From positions 62,001-126,000 of the forward strand of contig NZ_BBJF01000003.1 of NCBI RefSeq assembly GCF_000739735.1: 64,000 nucleotides of DNA, given 5' to 3'. The position numbers and the translations under genes were made by a program. Shown here one piece after another: positions 18,368-28,844 of this stretch. The DNA is from Paraburkholderia ginsengisoli NBRC 100965. GTDB lineage: Bacteria; Pseudomonadota; Gammaproteobacteria; Burkholderiales; Burkholderiaceae. Under the pieces are notes generated by a model. The model was not told where the DNA came from. It saw only the letters and a program-made list of their open reading frames with translations, and did no database searches. Each line of letters starts with the position of its first letter. The stretch's first letter is position 1.

Positions 18368-19126
18368 TTACTTCGGCTGCATGCGGATCGCGCCGTCCAG
18401 ACGAATCACTTCGCCGTTGAGCATCGGATTGTCGAAAATCTGCTTGGCGAGCATCGCGTATTCCGCGGGTTTGCCGAGCCGCGGCGGGAACGGCACCATC
18501 GCGCCGAGCGCGTCCTGCACTTCCTGCGGCATGCCGAGCAGCATCGGCGTTTCGAAGATGCCCGGGGCGATCGTCATCACGCGGATCGCGTTGCGCGACA
18601 GGTCGCGCGCGATCGGCAGCGTCATGCCGACCACGCCGCCCTTCGATGCCGCGTAGGCCGCCTGGCCGATCTGGCCGTCGTACGCGGCCACCGATGCCGT
18701 GTTGATGATCACGCCGCGCTCGCCGTTCGCGTTCGGCTCGTTCTTCGACATTGCCGCGGCGGCGAGCCGGATCATGTTGAAGGTGCCGATCAGATTGATC
18801 GAGATGGTGCGCGCGAACGAGTCGAGCGGATGCGGGCCGTCCTTGCCGACCGTTTTCGTGGCCGGTGCGACGCCCGCGCAATTCACGAGGCCGCGCAGCG
18901 TGCCGAGCTTCGTCGCGGCTTCGACGGCCTGGATGGCGTCGTCTTCGCGGCTCACGTCGCATTTGACGAACACGCCGCCGAGTTCTTTGGCAAGCGCTTC
19001 GCCGGCGTCCTGATTCAGATCGGCGAGCACCACCTTGCCGCCGTTCTCGACGAGCAGGCGCGCTGTGGCGGCGCCAAGACCCGATGCACCGCCGGTGATC
19101 AGGAACGCATTGTCACGAATCTCCAT
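18368..19126 (-). CDS. SDR family 3-hydroxyacyl-CoA dehydrogenase-like protein
   Basis: A 252-residue classical short-chain dehydrogenase. The NAD site [12 protein letters not shown] is at residues 11-22, acidic D36 after the second strand (VVLADLN) favours NAD over NADP, the NCAGVAPA motif follows, and the Ser-Tyr-Lys triad is in [10 protein letters not shown] and AAYAASKGG. The overall pattern resembles the HSD17B10/type II 3-hydroxyacyl-CoA dehydrogenases used in branched-chain and fatty acid breakdown; the substrate is inferred. AAAGGAGTAG precedes the ATG. Monocistronic, with a palindrome at its predicted start site. Confidence 0.88.
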   Translation of the reverse strand: MEIRDNAFLITGGASGLGAATARLLVENGGKVVLADLNQDAGEALAKELGGVFVKCDVSREDDAIQAVEAATKLGTLRGLVNCAGVAPATKTVGKDGPHPLDSFARTISINLIGTFNMIRLAAAAMSKNEPNANGERGVIINTASVAAYDGQIGQAAYAASKGGVVGMTLPIARDLSRNAIRVMTIAPGIFETPMLLGMPQEVQDALGAMVPFPPRLGKPAEYAMLAKQIFDNPMLNGEVIRLDGAIRMQPK

Positions 19127-19158
19127 GTCTACTCCTTTGCTTCGGTTGTCGTATCTCG

Positions 19159-19210
19159 ATCGAATATCTTTTCGATGATCGATTGTAACGGCTATGCTGC
19201 AGCGCGGAAA
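19159..19210 (-). promoter_or_regulatory. SDR-gene promoter with operator-like palindrome
   Basis: Minus strand: TTTCCG (19210-19205), 17 nt, TACAAT (19187-19182). ATCGAA-N6-TTCGAT (19159-19176) covers the expected start site and is a repressor-binding candidate. No regulator gene is adjacent. Confidence 0.45.
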
Positions 19211-19345
19211 GCCAAGCGGTGGGGCGTGTCTGGTCCGTCGCGCGAGCGAACAGATTGGGATAGCTAATTAATTGGCAGGAGCGCGTACGGCTCGGAGAGC
19301 GAGGCGGGCGGGCCCACGCTGCGCCGTTTCTCCCGATAAACCAAT

Positions 19346-19376
19346 AAAAAACCCGCCGGCGAAGGGCGGGTTTTTT
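19346..19376 (-). terminator. adk terminator
   Basis: A 12-bp stem (19346-19357 with 19365-19376) with A and T runs on both sides, 26 nt after the adk stop; bidirectional in form. Confidence 0.9.
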
Positions 19377-19401
19377 CAAACAGAAGCGGTTTGAAGCGAA
19401 C

Positions 19402-20082
<681 letters not shown>

Positions 20083-20282
20083 CTATGTGAATTCTTCGAT
20101 GCCGCCGCAGCCATCCCACGATTCGTCGAGGGGCCCGCGTCGGCGGCCGTTGCGGTCTCGCGCTGCACGTCCAAACACGACGGCGCTGCAAGAGGGGCAA
20201 CGATGCGACCGGGCAAACCCTGAGTTTCGCTATGCAAGGGGAGGCGCGCATAACCGTCCGATTATGCCATGGGTTTTTGTGC

Positions 20283-21083
20283 TCAAGACCCGAATAAAGC
20301 CTGCACGCGCGCGAGATCCGCGGGGGTGTCGACGCCGGGCAGCGGCACATCCGGCGTGACGAGCACCGCGATGCGCTCGCCATGCCACATCGCGCGAAGC
20401 TGTTCGAGCGCTTCGACCTGTTCGATCGGCGAGATGGCGAGACTCGGGTACGTGCGCAGGAATTGCGCGCGATACGCGTATAGCCCGATATGCCGATGAA
20501 CGATCGCCGGTGCAGGCGGGGCGGGCATCGACGCGACATTCGGCCAGTGCGGCTGATACGCGTCGCGAGCCCAGGGGATCGGCGCGCGCGAAAAGTACAG
20601 CGCGACGCCGTGCGCGTCGAGCACGACCTTGACGACGTTCGGATTGAAAATTTCCGCGGGATCGGTGATCGGGTGCGCGGCGGTGGCGATCGCACAGCCG
20701 TTGCTTGCCGCGAGGTGCGACGCGACGCCGCACACGAGAGCCGGATCGATCAGCGGTTCGTCGCCTTGCACGTTGACGACGATCGTGTCGTCGCTCCAGC
20801 CGAACTGCGCGGCGACTTCCGCGAGACGGTCGGTGCCCGACGGATGGTCGGCGCGCGTCAGCACGGCTTCGAAGCCGTGGTCGCGCGCGGCGTCAAGCAC
20901 GGCCTGCGCGTCCGACGCGACCAGTACCTGCTGTGCGCCCGACTCGCGCGCGCGTTCGGCGACCCGCACCACCATCGGCTTGCCGCCGATATCGGCGAGC
21001 GGCTTGTTGGGCAGGCGCGTCGAAGCGAGCCGGGCCGGCACGACGGCGATGAACGGGGGAGTGGCGGGGTTAGCTTGGGTCAT
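20283..21083 (-). CDS. kdsB: 3-deoxy-manno-octulosonate cytidylyltransferase
   Basis: A 266-residue enzyme making CMP-Kdo for the lipopolysaccharide inner core. The nucleotide loop [20 protein letters not shown] is at residues 15-34; [12 protein letters not shown] (near 105) carries the metal-binding Asp, and [12 protein letters not shown] and [16 protein letters not shown] follow. It sits between adk and the trm112-lpxK pair, placing LPS genes together. ATG at 21083 gives a slightly extended N-terminus relative to E. coli KdsB. Confidence 0.95.
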   Translation of the reverse strand: MTQANPATPPFIAVVPARLASTRLPNKPLADIGGKPMVVRVAERARESGAQQVLVASDAQAVLDAARDHGFEAVLTRADHPSGTDRLAEVAAQFGWSDDTIVVNVQGDEPLIDPALVCGVASHLAASNGCAIATAAHPITDPAEIFNPNVVKVVLDAHGVALYFSRAPIPWARDAYQPHWPNVASMPAPPAPAIVHRHIGLYAYRAQFLRTYPSLAISPIEQVEALEQLRAMWHGERIAVLVTPDVPLPGVDTPADLARVQALFGS

Positions 21084-21244
21084 CGGGAAGACAGGCGGAA
21101 AGACGGGCAGGGATTAAACCGGAGGAAGCACCCGCGCATGCGGTACGGGCGCGAACAGGAAAGACAGCAGCGGACGCGCAAGGCAACGGCCAGTGGCGTC
21201 GCGGGACAGCGCGGCGGGGCGCCGGCCCCGCGCGCGAAGCGAAC

Positions 21245-21448
21245 TCAGGCGACCGAGCCCGGATTCAGATCGACCGGCGTGCCTTCCACGGTCTGCCGCG
21301 CTTCGTCGACCAGCATCACGGGAATGCCGTCGCGGATCGGATAAGCGAGTTTGTCCGCGTTGCAGATCAGTTCCTGCGCGGCACGGTCGTAGCTGAGCGG
21401 GCCCTTGCAGATCGGGCAGACGAGAATTTCAAGCAGGCGAGCGTCCAC
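21245..21448 (-). CDS. Trm112 family protein
   Basis: A 67-residue protein of the YcaR/Trm112 family, a small zinc-ribbon-like fold. It begins [20 protein letters not shown] and ends with the family's [13 protein letters not shown]. Only the CPIC pair and one further Cys are present, so zinc binding is uncertain. The start is GTG at 21448 with GGAGAAA about 7 nt upstream; an in-frame ATG at 21463 would lack that spacing. The start lies within the 3' end of lpxK (20-nt overlap). Confidence 0.88.
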   Translation of the reverse strand: MDARLLEILVCPICKGPLSYDRAAQELICNADKLAYPIRDGIPVMLVDEARQTVEGTPVDLNPGSVA

Positions 21449-22445
21449 GGACTTTCTCCACAACTAATGCAATGAGGCGATGATCGAGCGCGGCTTCGAC
21501 CGGGACAACCCAGATGCGCGCGTCGTGCCAGGACCCTAATTTTACCGCATCCTTTTCCGTAATCAGGATCGCATCGGCGTCCACGTCGGTAAAAGGATTG
21601 CGTTCGAACGCGTAGTGATCGGGCAGCGCGCGCGTGGCGGGCGCGAGACCGGCGGCACGCAGCGTCGCGAAAAAGCGCTCCGGCGCGCCGATGCCGGCCG
21701 CGGCCAGCACGCGCTCGCCGGCGAACTGCGCGAGCGGACGGCGCAGCGCCGGGTTCTCCAGATGCCAGGCGTCGGCGGGCGCGAGTTGCAGCGCGAACGT
21801 GTTCGGCCACGGCGGCAGGGTGCGCGCGTACGGATCGTTGATCAGCGTCGCGTCGCGTCGGCGCGATAGCGGCTCGCGCAACGGGCCGGCCGGCAGCAGG
21901 AAGCCGTTCCCGCCGAGCCGGTGGTCGAACACGACCAGTTCGGCGTCGCGCGCGAGGCGGTAATGCTGCAGGCCGTCGTCGCTGACGATCACGTCGACGT
22001 CGCGATGCGCGGCGCACAGCGCCTGCGCGGCGGCCACGCGGTCCGGACAGACCCACACCGGCGCGCCCGTGCGGCGTGCAATCAGCAACGGTTCGTCGCC
22101 GCCGACCGTCGCCGCCGACGCAGGCGTGACCGGCGTCGGTGTTCTCACGCGCGCGCCGTAGCCGCGCGACACCACGCCGGGACTGAAACCGGCGGCGCGC
22201 AACGCTTCGACCAGCGCGATGACGGTCGGCGTCTTGCCGGTGCCGCCGACGGTCACGTTGCCGACCACGACCACCGGCACGCCGACTCGCACGGATTTCA
22301 GCCAGCCTAGCGAGAAGGCGGCGCGGCGCGCGCCGGCAATCGCGCCGAACACGCACGCGAGCGGCGTCAGCGCCCACGCGAACGGCCCGCGCTGTTGCCA
22401 CTCGCGCGCGAGGCGGGCTTCGAGACGGTCGTTGAGTGCGCTCAT
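21429..22445 (-). CDS. lpxK: Tetraacyldisaccharide 4'-kinase
   Basis: A 338-residue inner-membrane kinase phosphorylating lipid A disaccharide at the 4' position. An N-terminal hydrophobic helix (about 24-45) is followed by the Walker A motif [12 protein letters not shown] (near 62), [22 protein letters not shown] (near 150) and [10 protein letters not shown], with [11 protein letters not shown] near the end. ATG at 22445 yields the family start; the open frame upstream is not supported. It overlaps trm112 and begins the lpxK-trm112-kdsB-adk run. ExbB/ExbD genes, which often precede lpxK in related genomes, are absent. Confidence 0.95.
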   Translation of the reverse strand: MSALNDRLEARLAREWQQRGPFAWALTPLACVFGAIAGARRAAFSLGWLKSVRVGVPVVVVGNVTVGGTGKTPTVIALVEALRAAGFSPGVVSRGYGARVRTPTPVTPASAATVGGDEPLLIARRTGAPVWVCPDRVAAAQALCAAHRDVDVIVSDDGLQHYRLARDAELVVFDHRLGGNGFLLPAGPLREPLSRRRDATLINDPYARTLPPWPNTFALQLAPADAWHLENPALRRPLAQFAGERVLAAAGIGAPERFFATLRAAGLAPATRALPDHYAFERNPFTDVDADAILITEKDAVKLGSWHDARIWVVPVEAALDHRLIALVVEKVRGRSPA

Positions 22446-23016
22446 GGACGAGTCGCGCGGACGAGCGGCGCGCCATTCGCCGGCAGAGGGCGGCGCGGCG
22501 GCGTGCAGGCGCCTGGCGCTATACGCGGGGTCAGCATCAACGCGGTTCTCCGGACAGTCGAAAAAGTGAGGCGGGAAATGATGCAGCGGCGGGGTCCGTC
22601 GCGCTCGCGCAGCGTGCCGCAATGGTCCGCTTCGCGGGGCGTCCGGCATGCCGTCGAACCCGCCACTCTAGCGTGCGCGCATCCCGCCCGGCAAGTCGCG
22701 CGGCGAGTGTCAACGCAGGAGCCGCGAGTCGCAATGCTGCCCGCAGCCTGTGGATAACTTTGTGGAGAACCTGCCGTCAAATCGGCGCGAAGGCCCGTTC
22801 CGAGCCTTGCGCATCGGCAAGTGCAGTGGCTGCTGAGATGTAAACACCATATAAATCAACGACATGCTCTGAATCGACCCGCGCTGGCGGTCGGTCTGGC
22901 GGGATCCGTCTGGCGCCTCCCGCCATGTGGACACTTTTAACAATTCAGCGACTACGCTGGACGCCGTTAGCTAGTCGGTCTATCGTCTGTCCGGCCAGTC
23001 ACAGATACCCCTTCGC
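22446..23016. other. Intergenic region lpxK / xseA
   Basis: This 571-nt divergent spacer has no supported gene. The xseA-proximal part (about 22830-22990) is richer in A/T than its surroundings and probably holds the divergent promoters, but I could not place clear hexamers. Confidence 0.4.
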
Positions 23017-24396
23017 ATGAATTCCGAAAGTCCTTTTGCTTCGTCGGCGACGCCCGGCGGTGAAGTCGTCGTTCCCGTTTCAGCGCTCAACCGCGCGATC
23101 GGCACGATGCTCGAACGCTCGTTTCCGCTCGTCTGGGTGGCCGGCGAAGTGTCCAACTTCACGCGCGCGGCGAGCGGCCACTGGTATTTCTCGATCAAGG
23201 ACGCGCAGGCGCAAATGCGTTGCGTGATGTTCCGCGGGCGGGCGCAATACGCCGAATTTACGCCGCGCGAAGGCGATCGCATCGAAGTGCGCGCGCTCGT
23301 CACGATGTACGAGCCGCGCGGTGAACTGCAACTGAATGTCGAAGCGGTGCGCCGCACCGGCCAGGGGCGTCTGTACGAAGCGTTTCTCAGGCTCAAGGCG
23401 CAGCTCGAAGCGGAGGGGCTCTTTGCTGCCGAGCGCAAGCGCGCGTTGCCGACGCATCCGCGGGCGATCGGCATTGTCACGTCATTGCAGGCCGCCGCAT
23501 TGCGTGACGTGCTGACCACGCTGTCGCGCCGCGCGCCGCATATTCCCGTGATCGTCTATCCGGCGCCCGTGCAGGGCGTGGGCGTCAGCACGAAGCTCGC
23601 GGCGATGGTCGACGCGGCCAGCGCGCGGCGCGAAGTCGACGTGCTGATCGTGTGTCGCGGCGGCGGGTCGATCGAAGACCTGTGGGCCTTCAACGAAGAA
23701 GTGCTCGCGCGCGCGATTGCGGAAAGCGCGATTCCTGTGGTGAGCGGCGTCGGTCACGAAACCGATTTCACGATCGCTGATTTCGCCGCCGACGTGCGCG
23801 CGCCGACGCCGACCGGCGCCGCCGAACTCGTCAGCCCGCAACGCGTGCTGCTGCTGCGCGAACTCGATCATCGTCACGCGACCCTCGCGCGCGGTTTCGG
23901 CCGCATGATGGAGCGGCGCGCGCAACAACTCGACTGGCTCGCGCGCAGGCTCGTGTCGCCGGCCGAGCGGCTCACGCGGCAACGCACGCATCTGCAGCAA
24001 TTGAGCGTGCGGCTCGCGTCGGCGGGCGCGCGTCCGGTGCGTGACGCGCGAGCGCGTTTTTCATTGCTGCAGATGCGCTGGCAGCGCTGGCGTCCGGATC
24101 TCGCCGCGCATCAGGCGAAGCTCGGCAATCTCACGCAACGTCTGGACGCGGCTCTATTGCGCCAGCATGAACGGCAGGTCGCGCGGATCGATACGCTCGC
24201 CGCCCGGCTCGAAGTGCTGAGTCCACAGCGCACGCTGGAGCGGGGCTACGCCGCGATGATCGATGCGCAGAGCGGCCGCGCGGTGCGCGCGCCGTCGTCG
24301 TTGCGACCGGGGCGTCGCCTGACCGTGCATCTCGCCGAAGGCTCGGCCGACATCGCGCTGGCCGATGTGCAAGCGCGTCTCACCGACGGTTTCTGA
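23017..24396 (+). CDS. xseA: Exodeoxyribonuclease VII large subunit
   Basis: A 459-residue subunit of ExoVII, degrading single-stranded DNA from both ends. The N-terminal OB fold (about 15-120; [20 protein letters not shown]) precedes the catalytic domain (about 135-440), where [16 protein letters not shown] and [20 protein letters not shown] carry the conserved Asp, Arg and His residues. A long coiled-coil segment lies between about 285 and 390. The small subunit xseB is not in the window. sodB follows in the same direction with its own promoter. Confidence 0.95.
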   Translation: MNSESPFASSATPGGEVVVPVSALNRAIGTMLERSFPLVWVAGEVSNFTRAASGHWYFSIKDAQAQMRCVMFRGRAQYAEFTPREGDRIEVRALVTMYEPRGELQLNVEAVRRTGQGRLYEAFLRLKAQLEAEGLFAAERKRALPTHPRAIGIVTSLQAAALRDVLTTLSRRAPHIPVIVYPAPVQGVGVSTKLAAMVDAASARREVDVLIVCRGGGSIEDLWAFNEEVLARAIAESAIPVVSGVGHETDFTIADFAADVRAPTPTGAAELVSPQRVLLLRELDHRHATLARGFGRMMERRAQQLDWLARRLVSPAERLTRQRTHLQQLSVRLASAGARPVRDARARFSLLQMRWQRWRPDLAAHQAKLGNLTQRLDAALLRQHERQVARIDTLAARLEVLSPQRTLERGYAAMIDAQSGRAVRAPSSLRPGRRLTVHLAEGSADIALADVQARLTDGF

Positions 24397-24522
24397 CACT
24401 TCGCCGACGCTCGCAACGGCCGTGCTGCGGCTCGCGGATGAGCCGGGCACACGCTATGCGAATGCACGGTTTACGCGGTGTGCACGGCCTCTTTTTCGCT
24501 GCCGGGCATAAAGTCCGTTGGT

Positions 24523-24551
24523 TTGCGGGGTTATTCCAACTCGCCTACAAT
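24523..24551 (+). promoter_or_regulatory. sodB promoter
   Basis: TTGCGG (24523-24528), 17 nt, TACAAT (24546-24551), about 55 nt before the sodB start codon. The AAAGGAAA Shine-Dalgarno follows at the expected distance. Confidence 0.75.
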
Positions 24552-24612
24552 CGAGTGTTCTTAAGCGTTATCCGCAGACTCCCCACAACAGATACAGACA
24601 AAGGAAATCACC

Positions 24613-25191
24613 ATGGAACATACGCTCCCGCCGCTGCCGTTCGCGAAAAACGCACTTGCTCCGCACATGTCGGAAGAGACGCTCGAATTTCACTACGGCA
24701 AGCACCACCAGACCTATGTGACCAACCTGAACAATCTGATCAAGGGTACGGAGTTCGAGAACCTGTCGCTGGAAGAGATCGTCAAGAAGTCGTCGGGCGG
24801 CGTGTTCAACAATTCGGCTCAGGTGTGGAACCACACGTTCTTCTGGAACAGCCTGTCGCCGCAAGGTGGCGGTGCACCGACCGGCGCACTGGCTGACGCG
24901 ATCAACGCGAAGTGGGGTTCGTTCGACAAGTTCAAGGAAGAATTCGCGAAGACCGCAGTCGGCACGTTCGGCTCGGGCTGGGCATGGCTCGTGAAGAAGG
25001 CCGACGGTTCGCTCGACCTGGTGTCGACGAGCAACGCCGCCACGCCGCTGACCACCGACGCGAAAGCACTGCTGACGATCGACGTGTGGGAACACGCGTA
25101 CTACATCGACTACCGCAATGCGCGTCCGAAGTTCGTCGAAGCGTACTGGAACATCGTCAACTGGGAATTCGCGTCGAAGAACTTCGCGTGA
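24613..25191 (+). CDS. sodB: Superoxide dismutase [Fe]
   Basis: A 192-residue cytosolic Fe-type superoxide dismutase. Metal ligands are in [13 protein letters not shown] (His near 27), NHTFFWNSL (His near 74) and [10 protein letters not shown] (Asp and His near 157-161). [12 protein letters not shown] and FGSGWAWLV follow the iron-type rather than manganese-type pattern, and no signal peptide is present. It has its own promoter and a strong terminator, so it is probably monocistronic. Confidence 0.95.
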   Translation: MEHTLPPLPFAKNALAPHMSEETLEFHYGKHHQTYVTNLNNLIKGTEFENLSLEEIVKKSSGGVFNNSAQVWNHTFFWNSLSPQGGGAPTGALADAINAKWGSFDKFKEEFAKTAVGTFGSGWAWLVKKADGSLDLVSTSNAATPLTTDAKALLTIDVWEHAYYIDYRNARPKFVEAYWNIVNWEFASKNFA

Positions 25192-25593
25192 GATTGCCGT
25201 GAGTGTGTCAGTTGCCGCGTGACGTGACGGTTTGAGTCGGCCAATCGCATTGGCGGGATTCGACATGATGCCGTCGTCGCGGTGGCAACGAACGGTTTGA
25301 AAAGTGAAAGCCCTTATTCCTGAGGGCTTTTTTTTCGGGCTTGGGAAATGGGCCTGAGCAAGCTTGTGCAAGTCAATGCAATTCGCAGGTCGTAGCGCGA
25401 ATGTGGACGGTGACGGAATGCATTTTCGCTCGGCGAGTTTGATGGGGCCCGTGACTGCGATCGTTAAGTTCACCGTTATGATTGCCGAGCCGGTTCTTCA
25501 GGCACAAGTTTGTCACAGTTGGTAACTGCCGCATCGCGAGTGAACGCGCATGAGGTGGCATGCTCAGATTTCGCCGGACTTCGCGTGTGTGGA
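25192..25593. other. Intergenic region after sodB
   Basis: A 402-nt stretch holding the sodB terminator; beyond it the sequence has lower GC than its neighbours and no supported gene. Confidence 0.4.
25307..25335 (+). terminator. sodB terminator
   Basis: An 8-bp stem (25307-25314 with 25323-25330), 8-nt loop, and a T run to 25335. Confidence 0.85.
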
Positions 25594-25863
25594 TCAAGGC
25601 TGCGGCGATGCCGCATCTTCATTGTTCGAGGTCCGTTGATGCCGATGGCCTCGACCCGCACGCGTCGGTGGCGCGACCGAACTGGCAGACGTGGGCGGTG
25701 GCGGATGATTCATAAACTGAAAATTCTGCGCTATGGCGGCGCTTGGAAATGTCGTAGCTGGTTGCTGAATTGCGTCACGAGACAAGGCTGTATCCGACTG
25801 CGCGAAGACCGACGATACACAAGTGGCACAAGCCACGCCCACTGCCAAAGCTAACCGATTCAT
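25594..25863 (-). CDS. Small exported hypothetical protein
   Basis: An 89-residue protein that I do not recognise. It starts with a clear Sec signal peptide (MNRLALAVGVACATCVSSVF then AQS, cleavage probably after FAQ near residue 22) followed by a short Pro/Ala/Ser-rich, unstructured mature part with HPPPPTS and a basic HRHQRT segment. ATG at 25863 is preceded by AAGAAGGA at good spacing, which supports a real gene and decides the start. It stands alone. Confidence 0.55.
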   Translation of the reverse strand: MNRLALAVGVACATCVSSVFAQSDTALSRDAIQQPATTFPSAAIAQNFQFMNHPPPPTSASSVAPPTRAGRGHRHQRTSNNEDAASPQP

Positions 25864-26200
25864 TGAGTCATCCTTCTTTTCCTTGAGAGGGGCAATATCC
25901 GCGCGATGCGCGAGCGCGTATAGTCGAGCCGCCGCGTGTCGCGGGACCGAGTCTTGCGGCGAGCGATTTGCACGATAGCGTTGCAAGCCAGTTTAGGCGC
26001 CACGACGCGCGATTTGATTGCCGGCCCGCTTACAAGCGTTACCTGGTATGACGCCGCCACACGGCGAGTGCCCTGCGACACGCCATGCGATTCGCACGCC
26101 CACCCGCCGAAGTGCGGAGAAAAAACTTTCTGTAACTATCCGGTAACCATAGATCGCGCCGATTGGCCTAACGTTTGAATTCCCATGTTTCGAAAGCACC
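25864..26200. other. Divergent spacer between two small exported-protein genes
   Basis: A 337-nt region of lower GC; no gene seen and no promoter assigned with confidence. Confidence 0.35.
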
Positions 26201-26773
26201 ATGATGTCCAGCACTAAATCGATAAGTATGGCAATACCGGTCGCCGTGGTTGCACTCGCGCTCGGCGGTTGCGCGGTGATGCCGCCGAGTGGCCCGAGCG
26301 TGGTCGCGCTGCCGCGCAGCGGCGAATCGCTTGACCAGTTTCAGCAGAACGACTACGCGTGTCGTGATTACGCGAACCGCTCCACTAATTCGTCCGGCTC
26401 GGCGCAGGCGGCCACGACGAATAGCGTGAACAGCGCGGCGCTGGGCACCTTCGGTGGCGCGGCGATAGGTGCACTGCTCGGCGCGGCGGCCGGCAATGCG
26501 GGTGCTGGCGCGGCCATCGGCGCGGGTAGCGGGCTGCTGATCGGCGGCGCGAACGGTGCCAACAGCGCGCAGTATTCTGCGGCCGGCTTGCAGGCGCACT
26601 ACGACGCCGCCTACGCGCAGTGCATGACCTCGAAGGGCGACACGATTGCGCAGCCGCGGCCGTACTACGCCGCGCCGCAACCAGTGTATGTCGCGCCGCA
26701 GCCTTACTATGCACCGCCGCCGGGGTACGTCGCGCCTCCGCCGGTCATGTATGCGCCTTATCCGTACTATTGA
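26201..26773 (+). CDS. Glycine-zipper lipoprotein
   Basis: A 190-residue predicted outer-membrane lipoprotein. The lipobox LALGGC places the lipidated Cys at residue 24. The middle (about 80-118) is a glycine-zipper segment (GTFGGAAIGALLGAAAGNAG, then GAGAAIGAGSGLLIGG), flanked by two cysteines that could pair (YACRDYA and YAQCMTS). The C-terminal 45 residues are Pro/Tyr-rich (PQPYYAPPPGY). Such proteins occur widely in Burkholderiaceae; the function is unknown, though envelope integrity or surface exposure is plausible. Two adjacent ATGs (26201, 26204) are possible starts. Confidence 0.8.
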   Translation: MMSSTKSISMAIPVAVVALALGGCAVMPPSGPSVVALPRSGESLDQFQQNDYACRDYANRSTNSSGSAQAATTNSVNSAALGTFGGAAIGALLGAAAGNAGAGAAIGAGSGLLIGGANGANSAQYSAAGLQAHYDAAYAQCMTSKGDTIAQPRPYYAAPQPVYVAPQPYYAPPPGYVAPPPVMYAPYPYY

Positions 26774-26937
26774 GCCGTTTAGCGCGTGGATCGATCGGTC
26801 CGCTTGGCGTTGTCGAAGCCCGCTGTTTCACGCGGTGATCGCGCAAACCGATCGGTGTCAACGTTCCTTCATCTTGGGCGGAAATACGCACTTGTTCGCC
26901 GCACGTTGCGTTGACGCCGAAGTCGGCGTGTTTAGCG

Positions 26938-27126
26938 TCAGGAGCCGAAGGGGATCGCGAACGTCGAGCGCTGCCGGCGCGCTCCGTTCAGCGCGCGTTC
27001 GATGCGGTCGGTCCGCGTGCTGCGGTTCGGCAGACCGGTGACCGTCTCAAGCTTGGCGAGCCGCACGATCTCGCCGCAGCAGAGATCGGAGCGCGCGGTG
27101 GTCGGGCGCTCGGGCATTGGCGACAA
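26938..27126 (-). pseudogene. Relic of a GGDEF (diguanylate cyclase) gene
   Basis: The minus-strand translation reads EIVRLAKLETVTGLPNR, then DRIERALNGARRQRSTFAI, then hits a stop. This follows the start of a GGDEF domain in order and spacing (RLA-x-x-D-x-LTGLPNR, DRIEqAL, ARRqxxxFAIlf). The GGDEF signature itself and everything after it are missing, and no sensor domain is visible upstream. I read it as the remnant of a deleted gene, about 45 recognisable codons. Confidence 0.6.
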
Positions 27127-27190
27127 GCTCCGTGCAGCCGAGGTGACGGGTTTGCTGTTTTTTGTGCGATTGGATGCAACGAATCAGCGC

Positions 27191-27226
27191 AAAAAAAGCC
27201 CCTGCTCGTGGCGAGCAGGGGCTTTT
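27191..27226 (-). terminator. Strong hairpin, probable terminator of the NYN gene
   Basis: A perfect 15-bp stem (27194-27208 with 27212-27226), loop TGG, with an A run on the left that becomes a U tail on the minus strand. It lies about 150 nt past the NYN stop. Confidence 0.8.
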
Positions 27227-27372
27227 CGGTTAGCGCGCCGCATGTCCCGGCGCCCTCGCGTTAGCGCGGTCGCGAGCAGTGCGTGCATCGACAGCAGCAG
27301 ACGCTAATAGCACCGATCGGTTGCGATGGCCCGCGCCGGGCAAGTCAGTGCGAATCATGCAACGTGAACTGC

Positions 27373-28824
27373 TTACTCCGCATCACTCGTCGCCGCTGTT
27401 TTGCGAGGACGACGGCTGCGTGGCGCGGTTTTACGTGCGGCCTTTTTGACTGCAACGGGCGCTTCCTCCGCAGCGACAGCTACTGACTGCGGCTCGGCGG
27501 GTGCGGCGATCTCCGGGATGTCATCGATCGTGCGCGGCGTGCTCTTTTTCGCTTTCTTCGCGGCCGTCTTGCGTGGCGCGCGTGTCTTGCGGCGTTCGGC
27601 CTTGTTGCCGTCCGCATCGCTGGCGTCTTCGTTACCACCAACTGCAACCGGCTCAGCGGCAGCGTTTTCCTGCTCTACCCAGGTGGCTTCCGGCTGTTCG
27701 GCAGCAGGCTCGCTGGCCCAAGGCGCTCGCTCCTGTTCGTACTCGTGCGCCGGGGTTTCCTCGCGAGCTTGCACGTGACCCGTGGGCTCGACCTGTACGC
27801 GCTCTTCGTGAATCGCCTCCTGTTGCCCACGGCCAGCCTTGCGATTGCCGCGGCCTCTGCGACGCGATTCGTGCTTGCCACCCGTTTCGGCAACGGCAAT
27901 CACCGTCTCGGCAACCTGCGCCTCATACAACTGCTCGGCCGATTCCGCTTCGGCAGGCTCGTTCACGCCTTCGCCAGCGACGTTTGCCGCCGTACTGCGG
28001 TAGACGTATGCGCCAGATTTCTCGTCGCGACCAAATTCGAGCAGCCCACGTGCCTGCGCCTCTTCCAGCAGATTGCCGAAGGCGCGAAAACCGTAGTACG
28101 TCTCGTTGAAATCCGGTTTGCGGCGCTTGATCGCGTTCTTCAATACGGATGCCCAGATCTTGCCGCTGTCGCCGCGTTCGGACGCGAGTGCATCGAACGT
28201 TTGCACCGCGATCTCCACCGCCTTCGTGCGGCGTTTTTCCAGATCTTCCTTGTGACGGCTCTTGTCTTCGTCCGGCGCACGTTTGGCTGCTTGCTGAGCG
28301 TTCTGCTGCGGACGCGTCGACTCGCGCTTCACAACCGTGCGCTGACTTTCACGCACGAGGTCGTCGTAAAAGAAGAACTCGTCGCAGTTCGCGATCAGCA
28401 GATCGGACGTGGACTGCTGCACGCCCACGCCGATCACCTGTTTAGCGTTCTCTCGCAGCTTCGACACCAGCGGCGAAAAGTCGGAGTCGCCGCTGATGAT
28501 CACGAACGTATTGACGTGCGACTTCGTGTAGCAGAGGTCGAGCGCGTCGACGACGAGCCGGATATCCGCAGAATTCTTGCCCGATTGGCGCACGTGCGGA
28601 ATTTCGATCAATTCGAAATTGGCTTCGTGCATCGCGCCTTTGAAACTCTTGTAGCGATCCCAGTCGCAATACGCCTTCTTCACGACAATGCTGCCCTTGA
28701 GCAGCAGACGTTCGAGCACCAGCTTGATATCGAACTTGTCGTACTTCGCGTCGCGCACGCCGAGCGCGACATTTTCGAAGTCGCAGAATAGCGCCATGCT
28801 GACGTTTTCGTTGGATGACGCCAT
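27373..28824 (-). CDS. NYN-domain protein with LOTUS/OST-HTH domain and basic tail
   Basis: A 483-residue protein. The N-terminal NYN (PIN-like, LabA/DUF88) domain spans about 8-155 and keeps the acidic set for metal-dependent RNA cleavage: ALFCDFENVALG, SADIRLVVDALDL and IISGDSDFSPLVSKLR. A LOTUS/OST-HTH module (about 195-275; GDSGKIWASVLKNAIKRRKP, YYGFRAFGNLLEEA) is typical of RNA-binding partners of NYN domains. The C-terminal 200 residues are Ala/Glu- then Lys/Arg-rich and disordered (KTAAKKAKKSTPR), resembling a histone-like tail. ATG at 28824 has GGAGATATAC upstream. RNA target unknown. Confidence 0.85.
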   Translation of the reverse strand: MASSNENVSMALFCDFENVALGVRDAKYDKFDIKLVLERLLLKGSIVVKKAYCDWDRYKSFKGAMHEANFELIEIPHVRQSGKNSADIRLVVDALDLCYTKSHVNTFVIISGDSDFSPLVSKLRENAKQVIGVGVQQSTSDLLIANCDEFFFYDDLVRESQRTVVKRESTRPQQNAQQAAKRAPDEDKSRHKEDLEKRRTKAVEIAVQTFDALASERGDSGKIWASVLKNAIKRRKPDFNETYYGFRAFGNLLEEAQARGLLEFGRDEKSGAYVYRSTAANVAGEGVNEPAEAESAEQLYEAQVAETVIAVAETGGKHESRRRGRGNRKAGRGQQEAIHEERVQVEPTGHVQAREETPAHEYEQERAPWASEPAAEQPEATWVEQENAAAEPVAVGGNEDASDADGNKAERRKTRAPRKTAAKKAKKSTPRTIDDIPEIAAPAEPQSVAVAAEEAPVAVKKAARKTAPRSRRPRKTAATSDAE

Positions 28825-28844
28825 GTATATCTCCATTGAAGCGA

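Larger units (their letters stand above)
26774..27372. other. Gene-poor region with a GGDEF relic
   Basis: A 599-nt spacer with no intact gene. It contains a degraded piece of a diguanylate cyclase gene (26938-27126) and a strong hairpin (27191-27226). Confidence 0.5.
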
